Of a stretch of 64,000 nucleotides of DNA, positions 28,901 to 37,146 are shown in pieces. This DNA is from Planctomycetota bacterium (GTDB taxonomy: Bacteria > Planctomycetota > UBA1135 > GCA-002686595): the NCBI GenBank assembly GCA_002683825.1, contig NYUD01000038.1:33478-97477 (forward strand), given 5' to 3'. Numbering within the stretch: the first letter of the stretch is position 1; each line of letters begins with the position of its first letter. The notes beneath the pieces were generated by a model. That model saw only the letters and a list, made by a program, of their open reading frames with translations. It had not been told where the DNA came from and made no database searches. Made by a program: the position numbers and the translations under genes.

Positions 28901-29103
28901 TGAAGGTCAACTCCGTGGGCGTTACCGTTCCGGTCTCCGCGCCCCAGTTCATGTTCCTTGCGGTTCCCTCACCGGGGGTGGTCGATGTGTTCAACATCGG
29001 CTCGGGAACGATCGAACGGACGGATACGAATCCGTTCGAACCGGGGACGCAGAGCATTCCCGTGTCGAACGTGAACTCGTTGATGGACTATTTCCGGCCC
29101 TAG
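25903..29103 (+). CDS. large Ig-like / beta-propeller lipoprotein, paralogue 2
   Basis: 1,066 residues with a lipoprotein signal (LGSFLLASC). It aligns along its whole length with the preceding protein: shared blocks include SNGFGGLLPH near the start, DVDPETFVEVTFTEPLQLL in the Ig region, a Cys-containing segment CQAGGGNICA, the propeller (FLYVVDRAVGEVVVFNSNN) and the end DYFRP. The pair is a tandem duplication old enough for many substitutions yet still intact, which suggests both are kept by selection. Likely in one transcript with paralogue 1. Confidence 0.85.
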   Translation: MLHSKTLVAIALGSFLLASCGAGANATTNPDGTNEGGGMTLLGVSNGFGGLLPHRIAVVGPGGMPSSAIIDITEIDDLLSNLTPTNLIMPVTEWPVETILPSNIQGNHFIYARFSQDIDVESVLNKSVAAGVDNNLTGSISVLMVDALLGVTVPVRGVGFVGGKTYGPTVDPDNPTAYLLEEWVRGLPGQGANAAQAVNGQFPGRGFPGTPLPDGSEAGFNGAGDLVRDNVFCFVVDADGDLSTYESFPAGLQIQLKISDAVFSQIGMGLAEPALASSTVGADMTPPEVMVAGASQVPIILPGNGEIDVDPETFVEVTFTEPLQLLSVGALDDGTPPALSASVILQFGPSTNQVNVPFSVMPLSVYDLSRYQLRPTYGFPGSDPQTSGAGCQSYSEVRVIVNPGQLRDLVGNVNTLAPSTSFVTRAGSGLVNAPVCPDTIYVGRGGSQQAISVIDLNGFGQGTGNPTYAGIFDPIVQGNSNFPNNPNLVGQGATMCPPLSPGTCTFDGGSSGVFTLVRDSALDDTVTGFPTLETVGDMVLGHALDSSFNNAQPFGCQAGGGNICAASGLKAVTLITGGPTTVLPVNENPFVPPFKFVIGAENLVSWAPHPNPPKIIFPPLCSSPFIQGQEPSAVDNIIPLAAGGKGLTNLLTPGPFPLGLPEIKLPPQGLLALEQNNFFEGPSVGATNLAACRTYMIRQQIGQFLYVVDRAVGEVVVFNSNNFRIIDRIRTPDPTRIAISPNLNFLVVTNQRADQVSFIDVDPGSTTFHEIVKTTMVGSGPTEVVWESSNEDIFVCNEGDGTVTIVSSFNLESRKILRNQISHPIAVVTTPRQTSFGFFRGVYFAYILNQDGRVAIFESGPDGINGIGFDDVITTLPFTFFRPKTIQPDLTSLTSAIWVVHENPVDQDGLPIGVGGAVSNVGISGGNIGPAPLDPGIFGNPQARDLEYGVFYSLGEGPEGLSGIPVDIAFDNQRNLTALNNFATQFAPGINISINGKSQVKVNSVGVTVPVSAPQFMFLAVPSPGVVDVFNIGSGTIERTDTNPFEPGTQSIPVSNVNSLMDYFRP

Positions 29104-29134
29104 TTCGCCTGGACCCCAGGTCGCTGGCTGCAAG

Positions 29135-29208
29135 CCCAAGGAGATGTAGCCACGGGGGGACGTACCAGCGGATCGGCCACATCTCTTTGCGGTGCGTGCC
29201 GGCTTGGG
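29135..29208 (+). repeat. interrupted inverted repeat before ubiE
   Basis: In the 117-bp gap before ubiE, the run 29135-29151 can pair with two later blocks: GGCCACATCTC (29175-29185) and CTTGGG (29203-29208), with a 17-base interruption on the right arm. It may be the terminator structure of the lipoprotein operon or a leader of ubiE. There is no T-run. Confidence 0.4.
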
Positions 29209-29220
29209 TAAAAGAGCCCC

Positions 29221-29916
29221 ATGCGGGACGCGCGCAAAGTCCGTTCGATGTTTGCTCGGATCGCCGGGCGCTACGACCTCCTCAATCGGTTTCTGTCCGT
29301 CGGAATCGACCGGCGCTGGCGTCGCCGGCTCATCGATCGGGTCGGTGATCTCAAGGGGGTCCGCGCGGTGGATGCCTGCTGTGGTACGGGCGACCTGACC
29401 CTGGCCCTGGAGAAGCGCGGTGCCCGGGTCGTCGGTGTGGACTTCACGCCGGAGATGCTGGCCCAGGCCCGCTTCAAGGGGGCACGCAGTCGGGGTGGTC
29501 AGCTTTTTGTCCACGGCGATGCGCTCGCGCTTCCCCTTCGAGATGGGCAGGCCGACATTTCCACGGTTGCCTTCGGCATTCGCAACGTCGCTGATCGGGC
29601 GCTCGGGTTCGCTGAGCTGGCTCGGGTCGTGCGGCCCGGGGGGCGGGTGTTCGTGCTGGAGTTCAGCATGCCGCACGGGAGGATCCTTGGAACCCTCTAT
29701 CGTTTCTATTTCACTCGCATTCTGCCGCGCATCGGCGGTTGGATCTCCGGCTCGCCGGAGGCGTATCGCTACCTGCCCGACACCGTGCTCGAATGGCCCA
29801 CGCCCGCTGAACTCGCGCTCGAAATGGAGGCCGCAGGGCTCGAGCGGTGCGGCTATCAGCTTCTCACCGGAGGTATCGCCTGCATCTCATTCGGAAGGGT
29901 CCCTGAGCCGTCATGA
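29221..29916 (+). CDS. ubiE: demethylmenaquinone/ubiquinone C-methyltransferase
   Basis: 231 residues. The SAM-dependent enzyme adds the ring methyl group in the last step of menaquinone (or ubiquinone) synthesis. UbiE/MenG signatures: the N-terminal MFARIAGRYDLLNRFLS, SAM motif VDACCGTGDLTLAL at ~49-62, and the UbiE-specific VAFGIRNVADRALG. Given the neighbouring UbiX- and UbiA-type genes, a menaquinone role is more likely. Its stop overlaps the following CPBP gene (ATGA). Confidence 0.93.
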   Translation: MRDARKVRSMFARIAGRYDLLNRFLSVGIDRRWRRRLIDRVGDLKGVRAVDACCGTGDLTLALEKRGARVVGVDFTPEMLAQARFKGARSRGGQLFVHGDALALPLRDGQADISTVAFGIRNVADRALGFAELARVVRPGGRVFVLEFSMPHGRILGTLYRFYFTRILPRIGGWISGSPEAYRYLPDTVLEWPTPAELALEMEAAGLERCGYQLLTGGIACISFGRVPEPS

Positions 29917-30707
29917 CGAGGGCTGTCGAGATCGAATTCCGGGATTCGCTTCTTCTGCCGCAGCCCGCCCTTGCACCGGGTTTTCTGGCGTGCCTGGTGC
30001 TTTTCTTTTTCTACGAACTCGGTCTCGCGCTGGAGGGGGAGAACGGTGGCCGCAATCTTGCCGAGTACGCGCTCAGTCAGATCTTCTCCCCCCTCGGATC
30101 CAAGGTGCGTTTCGTTCGCTGGGGAATCCTCCTGGCCGCCGCTGCCTTCGCCTACCACTGCATCCGGCGCGGCGGGATCCAGCTTCGGGTTGCGCTCATG
30201 CGAACGATCGGAGAGGGGCTTCTCGCCGGCGTTCTTCTGGGGCCCTTCCTGATGGCGCTCTTGAGCACTTTCGATGCCTGGCCCGGTGAACTCGACGTCG
30301 ACCCGATGACGACCGCTCCGCCCCTGGCGAGCACGCTGCGGCTTGTCGGCTCGGCGGCCTGGGAGGAGGTGGTCTTTCGACTCGGTTGCTATTCGATCCT
30401 CTTCCTCGCCGTGGCTCGCCTGGGCCGCTTCTTCGGTTTTGGCCGACCCCTCTCCCTCGCCGTGGCGGACATCTCGGGGCTCGTGGGATCGTCCCTGATT
30501 TTCGCCTCTTTTCACCTGGGGGTTTTTCAGCGTTGGATCGAGCAGGATGGCGAGGCGGTCCCCTCGACGGGGTTTCTGTGGCGCCTCGTCGCGGGGCTGC
30601 TCTTGGCCGGGCTCTACCGCTGGCGCGGCCTGGGGGTGGCCGCCTGGGCACACGGGCTCTTCAATCTCGGGCTTACCCTGGGTACGGGACCTGGGGTGTT
30701 CCGCTGA
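29913..30707 (+). CDS. CPBP-family intramembrane metalloprotease
   Basis: 264 residues, very hydrophobic, with about six to seven membrane helices. The three CPBP/Rce1 motifs are complete: AWEEVVFRLG (EExxxR), FASFHLG (FxxxH) and AHGLFNLG (HxxxN), which bind the catalytic metal. The N-terminal ~60 residues are longer than in minimal members. It overlaps ubiE by 4 bases and lies 28 bases before ubiX, so it is embedded in the quinone gene cluster. Its substrate is unknown; a role in quinone synthesis would be unusual for this family. Confidence 0.9.
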   Translation: MTRAVEIEFRDSLLLPQPALAPGFLACLVLFFFYELGLALEGENGGRNLAEYALSQIFSPLGSKVRFVRWGILLAAAAFAYHCIRRGGIQLRVALMRTIGEGLLAGVLLGPFLMALLSTFDAWPGELDVDPMTTAPPLASTLRLVGSAAWEEVVFRLGCYSILFLAVARLGRFFGFGRPLSLAVADISGLVGSSLIFASFHLGVFQRWIEQDGEAVPSTGFLWRLVAGLLLAGLYRWRGLGVAAWAHGLFNLGLTLGTGPGVFR

Positions 30708-30735
30708 GGGAAGTACCTGTGGCACGATGTGCACC

Positions 30736-31368
30736 ATGGCGCGCTACTTCATGGGCATCACCGGTGCGAGCGGGCACCCCTACTCCCTGCGGCTCCTCGA
30801 AGCACTGATCGCGACCGGCAATCAGGTGGATCTTTCGATCACCGCCGCGGGGTGCAAGGTCCTCTTGCACGAGGTCGGGCTCGTGCCGACAGAGGAAGCT
30901 CTCCTCGGGGCCCTTCGCGAACGTCTGGGGGCGCTGGACGAAAACGTGCTGCGCCTTTTTCCCGAAGAGGCCGTGGAGGCCCCGGCTTGCTCCGGAACGG
31001 CGGGGTTGGAAGCCGTCGTGATCTGTCCCTGCAGCATGGGCACGTTGGCGCGCGTGGCGGGAGGCCTTTCCTCGAATCTGGTCGAGCGAGCGGCGGACGT
31101 GGCTCTGAAGGAAGGGCGGCCCTTGATCCTTGTCCCGCGGGAAACACCTCTGTCGCAGATCCATCTCGAGAACATGTTGAAGCTGGCGCGGGTGGGCGCA
31201 ATCTGTCTGCCGGCGGCTCCGGGCTTCTATCACCACCCGCGTTCTATTGAGGACCTGGTCGATCACGTCGTCGGCAAGGTTCTGGATCGACTCGGAATCC
31301 GAGCCGTCTGGAGCGGCGCAAAACGCTGGAGTGGAAGACTGACTCCGCCGGCGGAGGGTGCGGGCTGA
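30736..31368 (+). CDS. ubiX: UbiX-type flavin prenyltransferase
   Basis: 210 residues from the ATG at 30736; a second in-frame ATG at 30727 would add three residues. UbiX makes prenylated FMN, the cofactor of UbiD-type decarboxylases. Seen: the flavin-binding start MARYFMGITGASG, the CPCSMGTLARVAGG segment and the PLILVPRETPLSQIHLENM region, all conserved in the family. In the menaquinone context it probably serves the decarboxylation step; no ubiD/mqnL is in the window. The stop overlaps the ubiA start by one base. Confidence 0.93.
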   Translation: MARYFMGITGASGHPYSLRLLEALIATGNQVDLSITAAGCKVLLHEVGLVPTEEALLGALRERLGALDENVLRLFPEEAVEAPACSGTAGLEAVVICPCSMGTLARVAGGLSSNLVERAADVALKEGRPLILVPRETPLSQIHLENMLKLARVGAICLPAAPGFYHHPRSIEDLVDHVVGKVLDRLGIRAVWSGAKRWSGRLTPPAEGAG

Positions 31369-32237
31369 TGGCGTTGCGCCCGTGGTTCTCGCTGGTCAAG
31401 TTCAGCCATTCGGTCTTTGCCTTGCCGTTCGCGTTGACCAGCGCATGGTTGGCGGCGGGAGGGCTGCCCGATGTGCGCGTGATCGGTTGGATCGTCGTCT
31501 GCGGCGTCAGTGCGCGTACGGCGGCCATGGCCTTCAATCGTTGGTTGGACCGCGGCATCGATGCTCGAAATCCCCGCACGCAGAATCGTGAGCTACCCAG
31601 CGGTGTGTTGCAGCCGGAAGCGGTGATGGCGGTGGTCGTTGCATCCTCCGTCCTTTTCATCGCCGGGGCCTTCGCGCTGAATCCCCTGGCGGGCAAGCTG
31701 TCCTTCCCGGTGCTTTTCGTGCTGCTCTTCTACAGCACCGTGAAGCGATTCCATTGGTCCGCCCACGGGGTTCTCGGGCTGGCTCTGGGGCTTTCGCCCC
31801 TGGGGGCCTGGGTCGCCGTGCGCGGCGATCTCGAGGGCAACCTGGCGCCGCCCCTGCTTCTGGCCGTGGCCGTGTGGACCTGGGTCTTCGGGTTCGACCT
31901 CATCTACGCAGCGCAGGATGCGGAGTTCGATCGCAAGGCGCGGCTGCACTCGATTCCCGCGCGTTTCGGTGTGGCCTTCAGCCTCAGACTCTCCAGCGTT
32001 CTTCACGTGGGCACCGTTGTCTTCCTCGCGTTGCTCGCGTGGCAGGGGGGCCTCGGTTGGATCTTCTTGGCTGCACTCGCCGTGGCAGCGTGTCTGCTCC
32101 TCTGGCAGCATAGGATCGTTTCTCCGACCGATCTCTCCCGGGCGGACGTCGCGTTTTTTACCCTCAACGGCTGGGTGGGGGTCGGGCTTTTCCTGGGTAC
32201 CGTACTCGACTTCGCCGCCCGCCAACCGCTTGTCTGA
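31368..32237 (+). CDS. ubiA: UbiA-family polyprenyltransferase (MqnP/UbiA type)
   Basis: 289 residues, about nine membrane helices. It attaches a polyprenyl chain to an aromatic ring in the membrane. Both Asp-rich motifs that bind the prenyl diphosphate through Mg are present: NRWLDRGIDARN and DLIYAAQDAEFD. With ubiE and ubiX beside it, it is most simply the menaquinone prenyltransferase (MqnP in the futalosine route), but UbiA or MenA specificity cannot be excluded. It overlaps both ubiX and holA by one base. Confidence 0.92.
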   Translation: MALRPWFSLVKFSHSVFALPFALTSAWLAAGGLPDVRVIGWIVVCGVSARTAAMAFNRWLDRGIDARNPRTQNRELPSGVLQPEAVMAVVVASSVLFIAGAFALNPLAGKLSFPVLFVLLFYSTVKRFHWSAHGVLGLALGLSPLGAWVAVRGDLEGNLAPPLLLAVAVWTWVFGFDLIYAAQDAEFDRKARLHSIPARFGVAFSLRLSSVLHVGTVVFLALLAWQGGLGWIFLAALAVAACLLLWQHRIVSPTDLSRADVAFFTLNGWVGVGLFLGTVLDFAARQPLV

Positions 32238-33364
32238 TGGCCGCACGAAAGAGCCGAGAGCCCGATCCGCCCGAACAGCTTCGCGAACTACAGCGCTCGC
32301 TGAGTTCAGGTGTGAAGCGCGGCTATGTCTTTCGTGGTGAAGAGCGCTACTTCCGCGAAGAGGCCCTGGCGCACGTGCGTGCGGCAGCCGTTGCCGAAGG
32401 TGTCGAGATTTGCGCCCACGATGGGGAGGTGAGCTCGAAGGATTTCCACCTGTCGACCTTGATCGATGACCTCTCCGGCGGGGGGCTCTTCGCCGCTCGG
32501 CGGTTGATTCTCATTCGCAACGCGGGGGCCCATCTCAAGAAGGTCGCCACGAAGTCCAGTCCCTTGGCGCGCGCGATCGCCGCCTTCGTTTCCAGTCCGG
32601 AGAATGCGGGGGTCGTTTGTCTTTCGGAGCCCTCGATACGAGCGGATCACGAGACGGTCAAGACGATCAAGAAGGTCGGAGGCGCGGTCCTTTCGCTGCG
32701 CAAGCTGTGGGACAGTCCGCCTCCCTGGAACCCGGATCCGCGCCAGGCGGAGGTCTGCCGGTGGGCTCTGGCGCGCGCGCATGAACTCGGCGTGCGCCTG
32801 AATCCAGAAGCGGCGGTTTATATCTGTGCCGCGACCTCGGGCGACCTCTTTGCCATCGACGATGAGCTGGAGCGTTTGCGCAGCGCACCGGCCGGCGAAC
32901 TGCGAGCGATCGTCGAATGGAACGCCGCGGCAGCCCCGTGGACCGTGGCCGAACATCTGGCGGCGGGCGACCTCCGGTGCGCTCTCGCGGGCATAGAGAC
33001 GCTCTTTCGCGGTGGTTTTCAGGAGAAAAGTGGCCGGCGCCTGCTCGATTCCACCGCCCTCGCCACCATGCTGAGCGCATCCCTGCAGCGCAGCGTGCGC
33101 CAGGGCCTGCACCTGACCCAGAGCATGGCGGGCGGGGCCTCGGAACAGGACGCGCTCGAGAAGGCCGGCGTGCGCGGGGCCCCGACGACCGTCAAGGCCA
33201 TCCTCGCCCGTGCGCAGCGCCGGAGCCCCGAGGGCTGGGCGGCACTTCTCGAGGCGACGGCGGACCTCGAGCGCCGTGCAAAATTCGGTGCCGGCGTCGC
33301 TGCGAATGATTTTGTGGTCTTTGCGCTGCGCTGGGCCGTCGAGCCAGCCCTCGCCAGGCGCTAA
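32237..33364 (+). CDS. holA: DNA polymerase III delta subunit
   Basis: 375 residues. HolA opens the sliding clamp within the clamp loader. The protein has the divergent AAA+-like layout of the family: YVFRGEERYFREEAL near the start, the LSGGGLFAARRLILIRNA strand-turn, and the helical collar domain from ~residue 220. Sequence identity in this family is low, but domain order and length fit well. The ATG overlaps the ubiA stop by one base; mutL follows after 11 bases. Confidence 0.88.
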   Translation: MAARKSREPDPPEQLRELQRSLSSGVKRGYVFRGEERYFREEALAHVRAAAVAEGVEICAHDGEVSSKDFHLSTLIDDLSGGGLFAARRLILIRNAGAHLKKVATKSSPLARAIAAFVSSPENAGVVCLSEPSIRADHETVKTIKKVGGAVLSLRKLWDSPPPWNPDPRQAEVCRWALARAHELGVRLNPEAAVYICAATSGDLFAIDDELERLRSAPAGELRAIVEWNAAAAPWTVAEHLAAGDLRCALAGIETLFRGGFQEKSGRRLLDSTALATMLSASLQRSVRQGLHLTQSMAGGASEQDALEKAGVRGAPTTVKAILARAQRRSPEGWAALLEATADLERRAKFGAGVAANDFVVFALRWAVEPALARR

Positions 33365-33375
33365 CATTCGCGGGA

Positions 33376-35256
33376 ATGAGTTCCCCGAAAGAACCCTCCT
33401 CCGATCCGAGCGATTACCAGGCGGGCAGGCCCAGGATCGCCGAGCTTTCCGAAATCGTTCGCAACCAAATTGCGGCCGGTGAGGTCGTCGAACGTCCCGC
33501 ATCCATCGTCAAAGAGCTCGTCGAGAACGCGCTCGATGCGGGGGCGCAGGAGATTCGCGTCGAGCTTTTCGAGGGGGGGGCGCGGCTGGTTCGCGTGAGC
33601 GATGACGGGTGTGGCATGGGGCCCGAGGACCTGGCCCTGGCCTTCACCTCGCACGCGACGAGCAAGCTCCAAAGCGTCGACGACCTGGAGCACATCGCGA
33701 GTCTGGGGTTTCGGGGAGAGGCCCTGGCTTCGGTCGGTTCGGTCGCTCGATGTCAGATCCTGACGCGCCGTCCGGGCGAAGAGGAGGGACATGCGATCGA
33801 GAACGAGGGCGGCCGGATTTCCGCGGTGGGGACGGCCGGGGCTTCCGTGGGAACGACGGTCGAGGTACGCGACCTGTTCTTCAACACACCGGCGCGGCGC
33901 CGCTTCTTGAAGACGACGCGCACGGAACTCGGACGTTGTCTGGACATCCTGCAACGGCTCGCCCTCGCCCACGTCGGCGTGGGGTTCATCGTGACCCACG
34001 ATCGAGGGCGGGTATTCGACATCGAAGCCCAGATGGACCTCGGCCAACGGGTGCGTCGTCTGTTCGGCAGGGATCTCGCGGACGCGCTCGTTCCGGTCGA
34101 CGCGTCGGATGGAACGACACGCCTGAAAGGCCTCGTGGCTCCGCCCCGTCTGTCGCGCGGAGATACCTCGCGCCAGATGTGGTTTCTCAACGGACGCTCC
34201 CTGCGCGACAAGCTGCTCGTCAGCGTCCTGCGTCAGGCCCACCACGGCTTTCAGGTGGAGCGTCGGCATCCGGTGGCGTTTCTCTTGCTCTCGGTCGATC
34301 CACACAGCGTGGATGTGAACGTTCATCCGATGAAGTCCGAGGTGCGCTTCCGCGAGCAGCGCCGGCTTTTCGGATTTCTTGTTGGAGCGCTGCGGGAGGC
34401 CGTGGCGAGGACCGACATGGCCACTCCGGGCGAGCACATGCTGCAACGGGTGGAACGGCGTGGCGAGTGGAAGCCGGCCCAGCTTCCCGATCCGGGAAAA
34501 CTCGAAACGACGCCTCGCCCGTTCGTGTCCGCCGAGCGGGGGCGGGAGAGAATGACCCCCTACGAACTTCCCACTCCGCACACGGAAGGCAGCCCGGATG
34601 CGGTTTCCCAGGAGGTCGCCACGGGTCCTCCCGGACTCGCCGAGGTCCTGTCCGACCAAGGGGGCTGGGGGGAGACGGACGATCTGCGGGGGCCTTTTTT
34701 GCAGGTGGCCAAGACCTACCTGATTCGATCCCTTCCCGACGGTTTCGAGATCGTCGATCAGCACGCGTTGCACGAGCGGCTCACGTTCGAGGGGCTCAAG
34801 AAGCAGGTTGCAGAGAGTCGCATCGAGGTCCAGCGCTACCTGGTTCCACAACTTGTCGAACTTTCGCGCTCCGAGGTCACCCTCCTGGGCGAGCATCTCG
34901 AAGCGCTCGCCGCCATCGGTATCGAGCTGGAGGTTTTTGGCGAAACGACGGTCGCCGTGCAGGGCTTGCCCGCGTTGATGCGACGGCCGGATTCCGATGA
35001 GATCGTGCGTGACGCGGTTCGACTGTGCTCTCGCGGCGGACCGCCCCCGGACGCCGGCGATTTTCTGGATGACCTGCTGCACAACATGGCCTGCCGTTCT
35101 TCGATCATGGCCGGCGATGAGCTGGGACAAGAGGAAATCCATGCCTTGCTGCAGAGCGCGACGAAGGTCGCCCACGATCAAACCTGTCCCCACGGCCGGC
35201 CGACCCGCGTGCGTTTCCGGTTGTCGGACCTGGAAAAAGCCTTCCACCGCAAGTAA
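33376..35256 (+). CDS. mutL: DNA mismatch repair endonuclease MutL
   Basis: 626 residues. N-terminal GHKL ATPase: IRNQIAAGEVVERP-type motif I (VRNQIAAGEVVERP), VENALDAGA, DDGCGM, and the S5-like transducer with LRDKLL. The C-terminal domain has the endonuclease motif DQHALHE..E at ~residues 461-472 and CPHGRPT near the end, so it belongs to the nicking MutL type found in bacteria without MutH. A ~90-residue Pro-rich linker joins the halves. It is followed after 8 bases by a convergent gene, with no terminator between. Confidence 0.97.
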   Translation: MSSPKEPSSDPSDYQAGRPRIAELSEIVRNQIAAGEVVERPASIVKELVENALDAGAQEIRVELFEGGARLVRVSDDGCGMGPEDLALAFTSHATSKLQSVDDLEHIASLGFRGEALASVGSVARCQILTRRPGEEEGHAIENEGGRISAVGTAGASVGTTVEVRDLFFNTPARRRFLKTTRTELGRCLDILQRLALAHVGVGFIVTHDRGRVFDIEAQMDLGQRVRRLFGRDLADALVPVDASDGTTRLKGLVAPPRLSRGDTSRQMWFLNGRSLRDKLLVSVLRQAHHGFQVERRHPVAFLLLSVDPHSVDVNVHPMKSEVRFREQRRLFGFLVGALREAVARTDMATPGEHMLQRVERRGEWKPAQLPDPGKLETTPRPFVSAERGRERMTPYELPTPHTEGSPDAVSQEVATGPPGLAEVLSDQGGWGETDDLRGPFLQVAKTYLIRSLPDGFEIVDQHALHERLTFEGLKKQVAESRIEVQRYLVPQLVELSRSEVTLLGEHLEALAAIGIELEVFGETTVAVQGLPALMRRPDSDEIVRDAVRLCSRGGPPPDAGDFLDDLLHNMACRSSIMAGDELGQEEIHALLQSATKVAHDQTCPHGRPTRVRFRLSDLEKAFHRK

Positions 35257-35264
35257 TCGACGAG

Positions 35265-36155
35265 TTACCCCTCCGGCCGGAAGTCCTCGACCTTCAGGTC
35301 GGGCCTCAGATCCGCCTCGGTGATCCAGACCTCCTGGGCGGGCTCTTGCTCGAAAGCGGTGCCTGTCCCGTCGAGGGAGTGAACCGCCAGCTCGAATGGA
35401 ATGTGGAAGCCGTCCTGTTCGCGGTACGCGTAGAGACGCAGGAGGATCGCCTGCTTGGATCGCCTCCCCCCTCCGGAGACCGTGCGAATGATGGCGACTT
35501 CCGGGGCCCAGGCGTGCTCTTCGTCTCTGGGGCGTAGTCCCAGATCGACCCGGTAGGTGGTCCGGGGCTCGCGCGCGTCGTTCGATCCGAACAGCGCGAA
35601 GTCAGGACTGGTGACGGAAAGCCAGGTCAGCTTGCGGTAGCGCCGGCCGATCGCGGGACTCGCCTCCTCGGGAGGTTCGGTGAGCAGGGCGATGCGATCG
35701 ATCCTCAGGTGCTTGGGATCGGAGAGCGCGAGGTAGTTCTTGGCCAGTGCGGCCATCTCCTCGATCGATTCGCGGTCGGACTGATAGTCGCGCGTCTTGA
35801 GCCAGATGACCTCATCGTTCTCCCTCATCCAGTACTCTTTGCTGCGCAGACCGAAGCGCCCCAGTTCGCGATCCTTCGAGAAACGGAAGCGCAGGCAATC
35901 GGGAGCCAGGTAGTGGTAGGAGATCCGGCCCTCGTTCCGCCGAGAACCCTCGCGGATCTTGGTTTGCGCATCCAGCCGGAAGGCGGTCACGGGCCTCGCA
36001 TCGCCCAGACTCGCCTGGCAGAGCTCCCTCCAGGTCGCCCGCGTCATGGGAGTGGCCTGGGCCAGGGCCTTCTCATTCGGTGAAACCTGGGGCTCTTGAA
36101 ATCCAAGAAGTGCGGCCAGGAGCCATCCATTGAGCAGTAAGGAGCAAACCATCAT
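35265..36155 (-). CDS. secreted outer-membrane-lipoprotein-sorting-like protein
   Basis: 296 residues from the ATG at 36155 (another at 36152). A short signal-like helix (LLLNGWLLAALLGF) is followed by a beta-rich body with GRISYHYLAPDCLRFRF, YWMRENDEVIWLKTRDY and TYRVDLGLRP, which resembles the half-barrel of LolA/LppX-like and DUF1571-type proteins. That assignment is tentative. It is transcribed divergently from miaA with only 41 bases between starts. Confidence 0.65.
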   Translation of the reverse strand: MMVCSLLLNGWLLAALLGFQEPQVSPNEKALAQATPMTRATWRELCQASLGDARPVTAFRLDAQTKIREGSRRNEGRISYHYLAPDCLRFRFSKDRELGRFGLRSKEYWMRENDEVIWLKTRDYQSDRESIEEMAALAKNYLALSDPKHLRIDRIALLTEPPEEASPAIGRRYRKLTWLSVTSPDFALFGSNDAREPRTTYRVDLGLRPRDEEHAWAPEVAIIRTVSGGGRRSKQAILLRLYAYREQDGFHIPFELAVHSLDGTGTAFEQEPAQEVWITEADLRPDLKVEDFRPEG

Positions 36156-36196
36156 GACGTGCAGACTACACTGGCGGTTTCCATACGAAGCGTACT

Positions 36197-37117
36197 TTGG
36201 AGAAAGAGCAAGAACTGTGTTTCCTGATCGGTCCCACGGCCGCGGGGAAAAGCGATTGGGCCCTCGAGCTGGCGGAGGGGGTCGGGGGGGCGATCTGTTC
36301 GCTGGATTCCATGCTCGTTTACCGGGGGATGGACATCGGCACGGCGAAACCATCGCCCGCCGACCGGGCGCGGGTACCGCACTATTGCATCGATCGGGTC
36401 GAGCCTCCCGAGCGCTACGATGCCCGGCGCTACCTCGAGGACGTGGCCGAGGCCCAGGAGGACGCCCGCGCCGCGGGGCGCAGGCTGTTGTTCGTGGGCG
36501 GGACGGGGTTCTATCTCAAACTCCTCATCCACGGGCTCTTCGACGGTCCGCCTGCGGATCCGGTGTTGCGAGAGAGCCTGAAGGAGCGGGCGAGGAACGA
36601 GGGCTTTCAAGCCCTGGTCGCCGAGCTCGCGCGGGTGGATCCGGTGGCCGCCGAACGCATCCACTCCAACGACCAGAAGCGGGTGCTGCGCGCCCTGGAG
36701 GTCTTTCACCAGACCGGACATCCGCTGAGCGAGCACCAGCGCGAATGGGGCGGTCAGGGAGAACGCCGCCCGACACCGCACCGCATCGTCGGCGTGCAAC
36801 GTCCCGCGGAGGTGCTCGAAGAACGCATCCGCGGGCGGACGAGTCGCATGCTGGCTGCCGGTTGGAGCGACGAGGTGGCCCGCATTCGAGACACCTGCGG
36901 TTTCGGTCCCACCTCGATCCAGGCGCTGGGATATCGCGAGGTGCTGGCCCTGCTGGAGGGCGAGCTGGATCGTCGCGAGTGCGAGGAGAAGATCGCCCTG
37001 CGAACGCGACAGTTCGCGCGACGTCAGCGCACGTGGTGGCGATCCTTCGACGTCCAATGGATCGATCCCACACAGAGGGGCGGAATCGAGCGCGCGCGCG
37101 AGTCGCTGGGTTGGTAG
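36197..37117 (+). CDS. miaA: tRNA dimethylallyltransferase
   Basis: 306 residues from a TTG at 36197. MiaA adds dimethylallyl to A37 of tRNAs reading UNN codons. Motifs: P-loop LIGPTAAGKSDWALELA, the substrate loop DSMLVYRGMDIGTAKP, VGGTGFYLKLLIHG, the tRNA-binding RVLRALEV and the Arg-rich FARRQRTWWR. The divergent upstream gap is only 41 bases, so the promoter must be compact or overlap the other gene. Confidence 0.95.
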   Translation: MEKEQELCFLIGPTAAGKSDWALELAEGVGGAICSLDSMLVYRGMDIGTAKPSPADRARVPHYCIDRVEPPERYDARRYLEDVAEAQEDARAAGRRLLFVGGTGFYLKLLIHGLFDGPPADPVLRESLKERARNEGFQALVAELARVDPVAAERIHSNDQKRVLRALEVFHQTGHPLSEHQREWGGQGERRPTPHRIVGVQRPAEVLEERIRGRTSRMLAAGWSDEVARIRDTCGFGPTSIQALGYREVLALLEGELDRRECEEKIALRTRQFARRQRTWWRSFDVQWIDPTQRGGIERARESLGW

Positions 37118-37131
37118 GCCCGGCCTACCGG
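37111..37131. terminator. possible bidirectional hairpin after miaA
   Basis: GGTAGG (37113-37118) pairs with CCTACC (37124-37129) around a 5-base loop, with two outer wobble pairs. It overlaps the miaA stop and lies between convergent genes. There is no T-run on either side, so termination is only suggested by position. Confidence 0.35.
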
Positions 37132-37146
37132 AGGGCCCGCGGGCAC

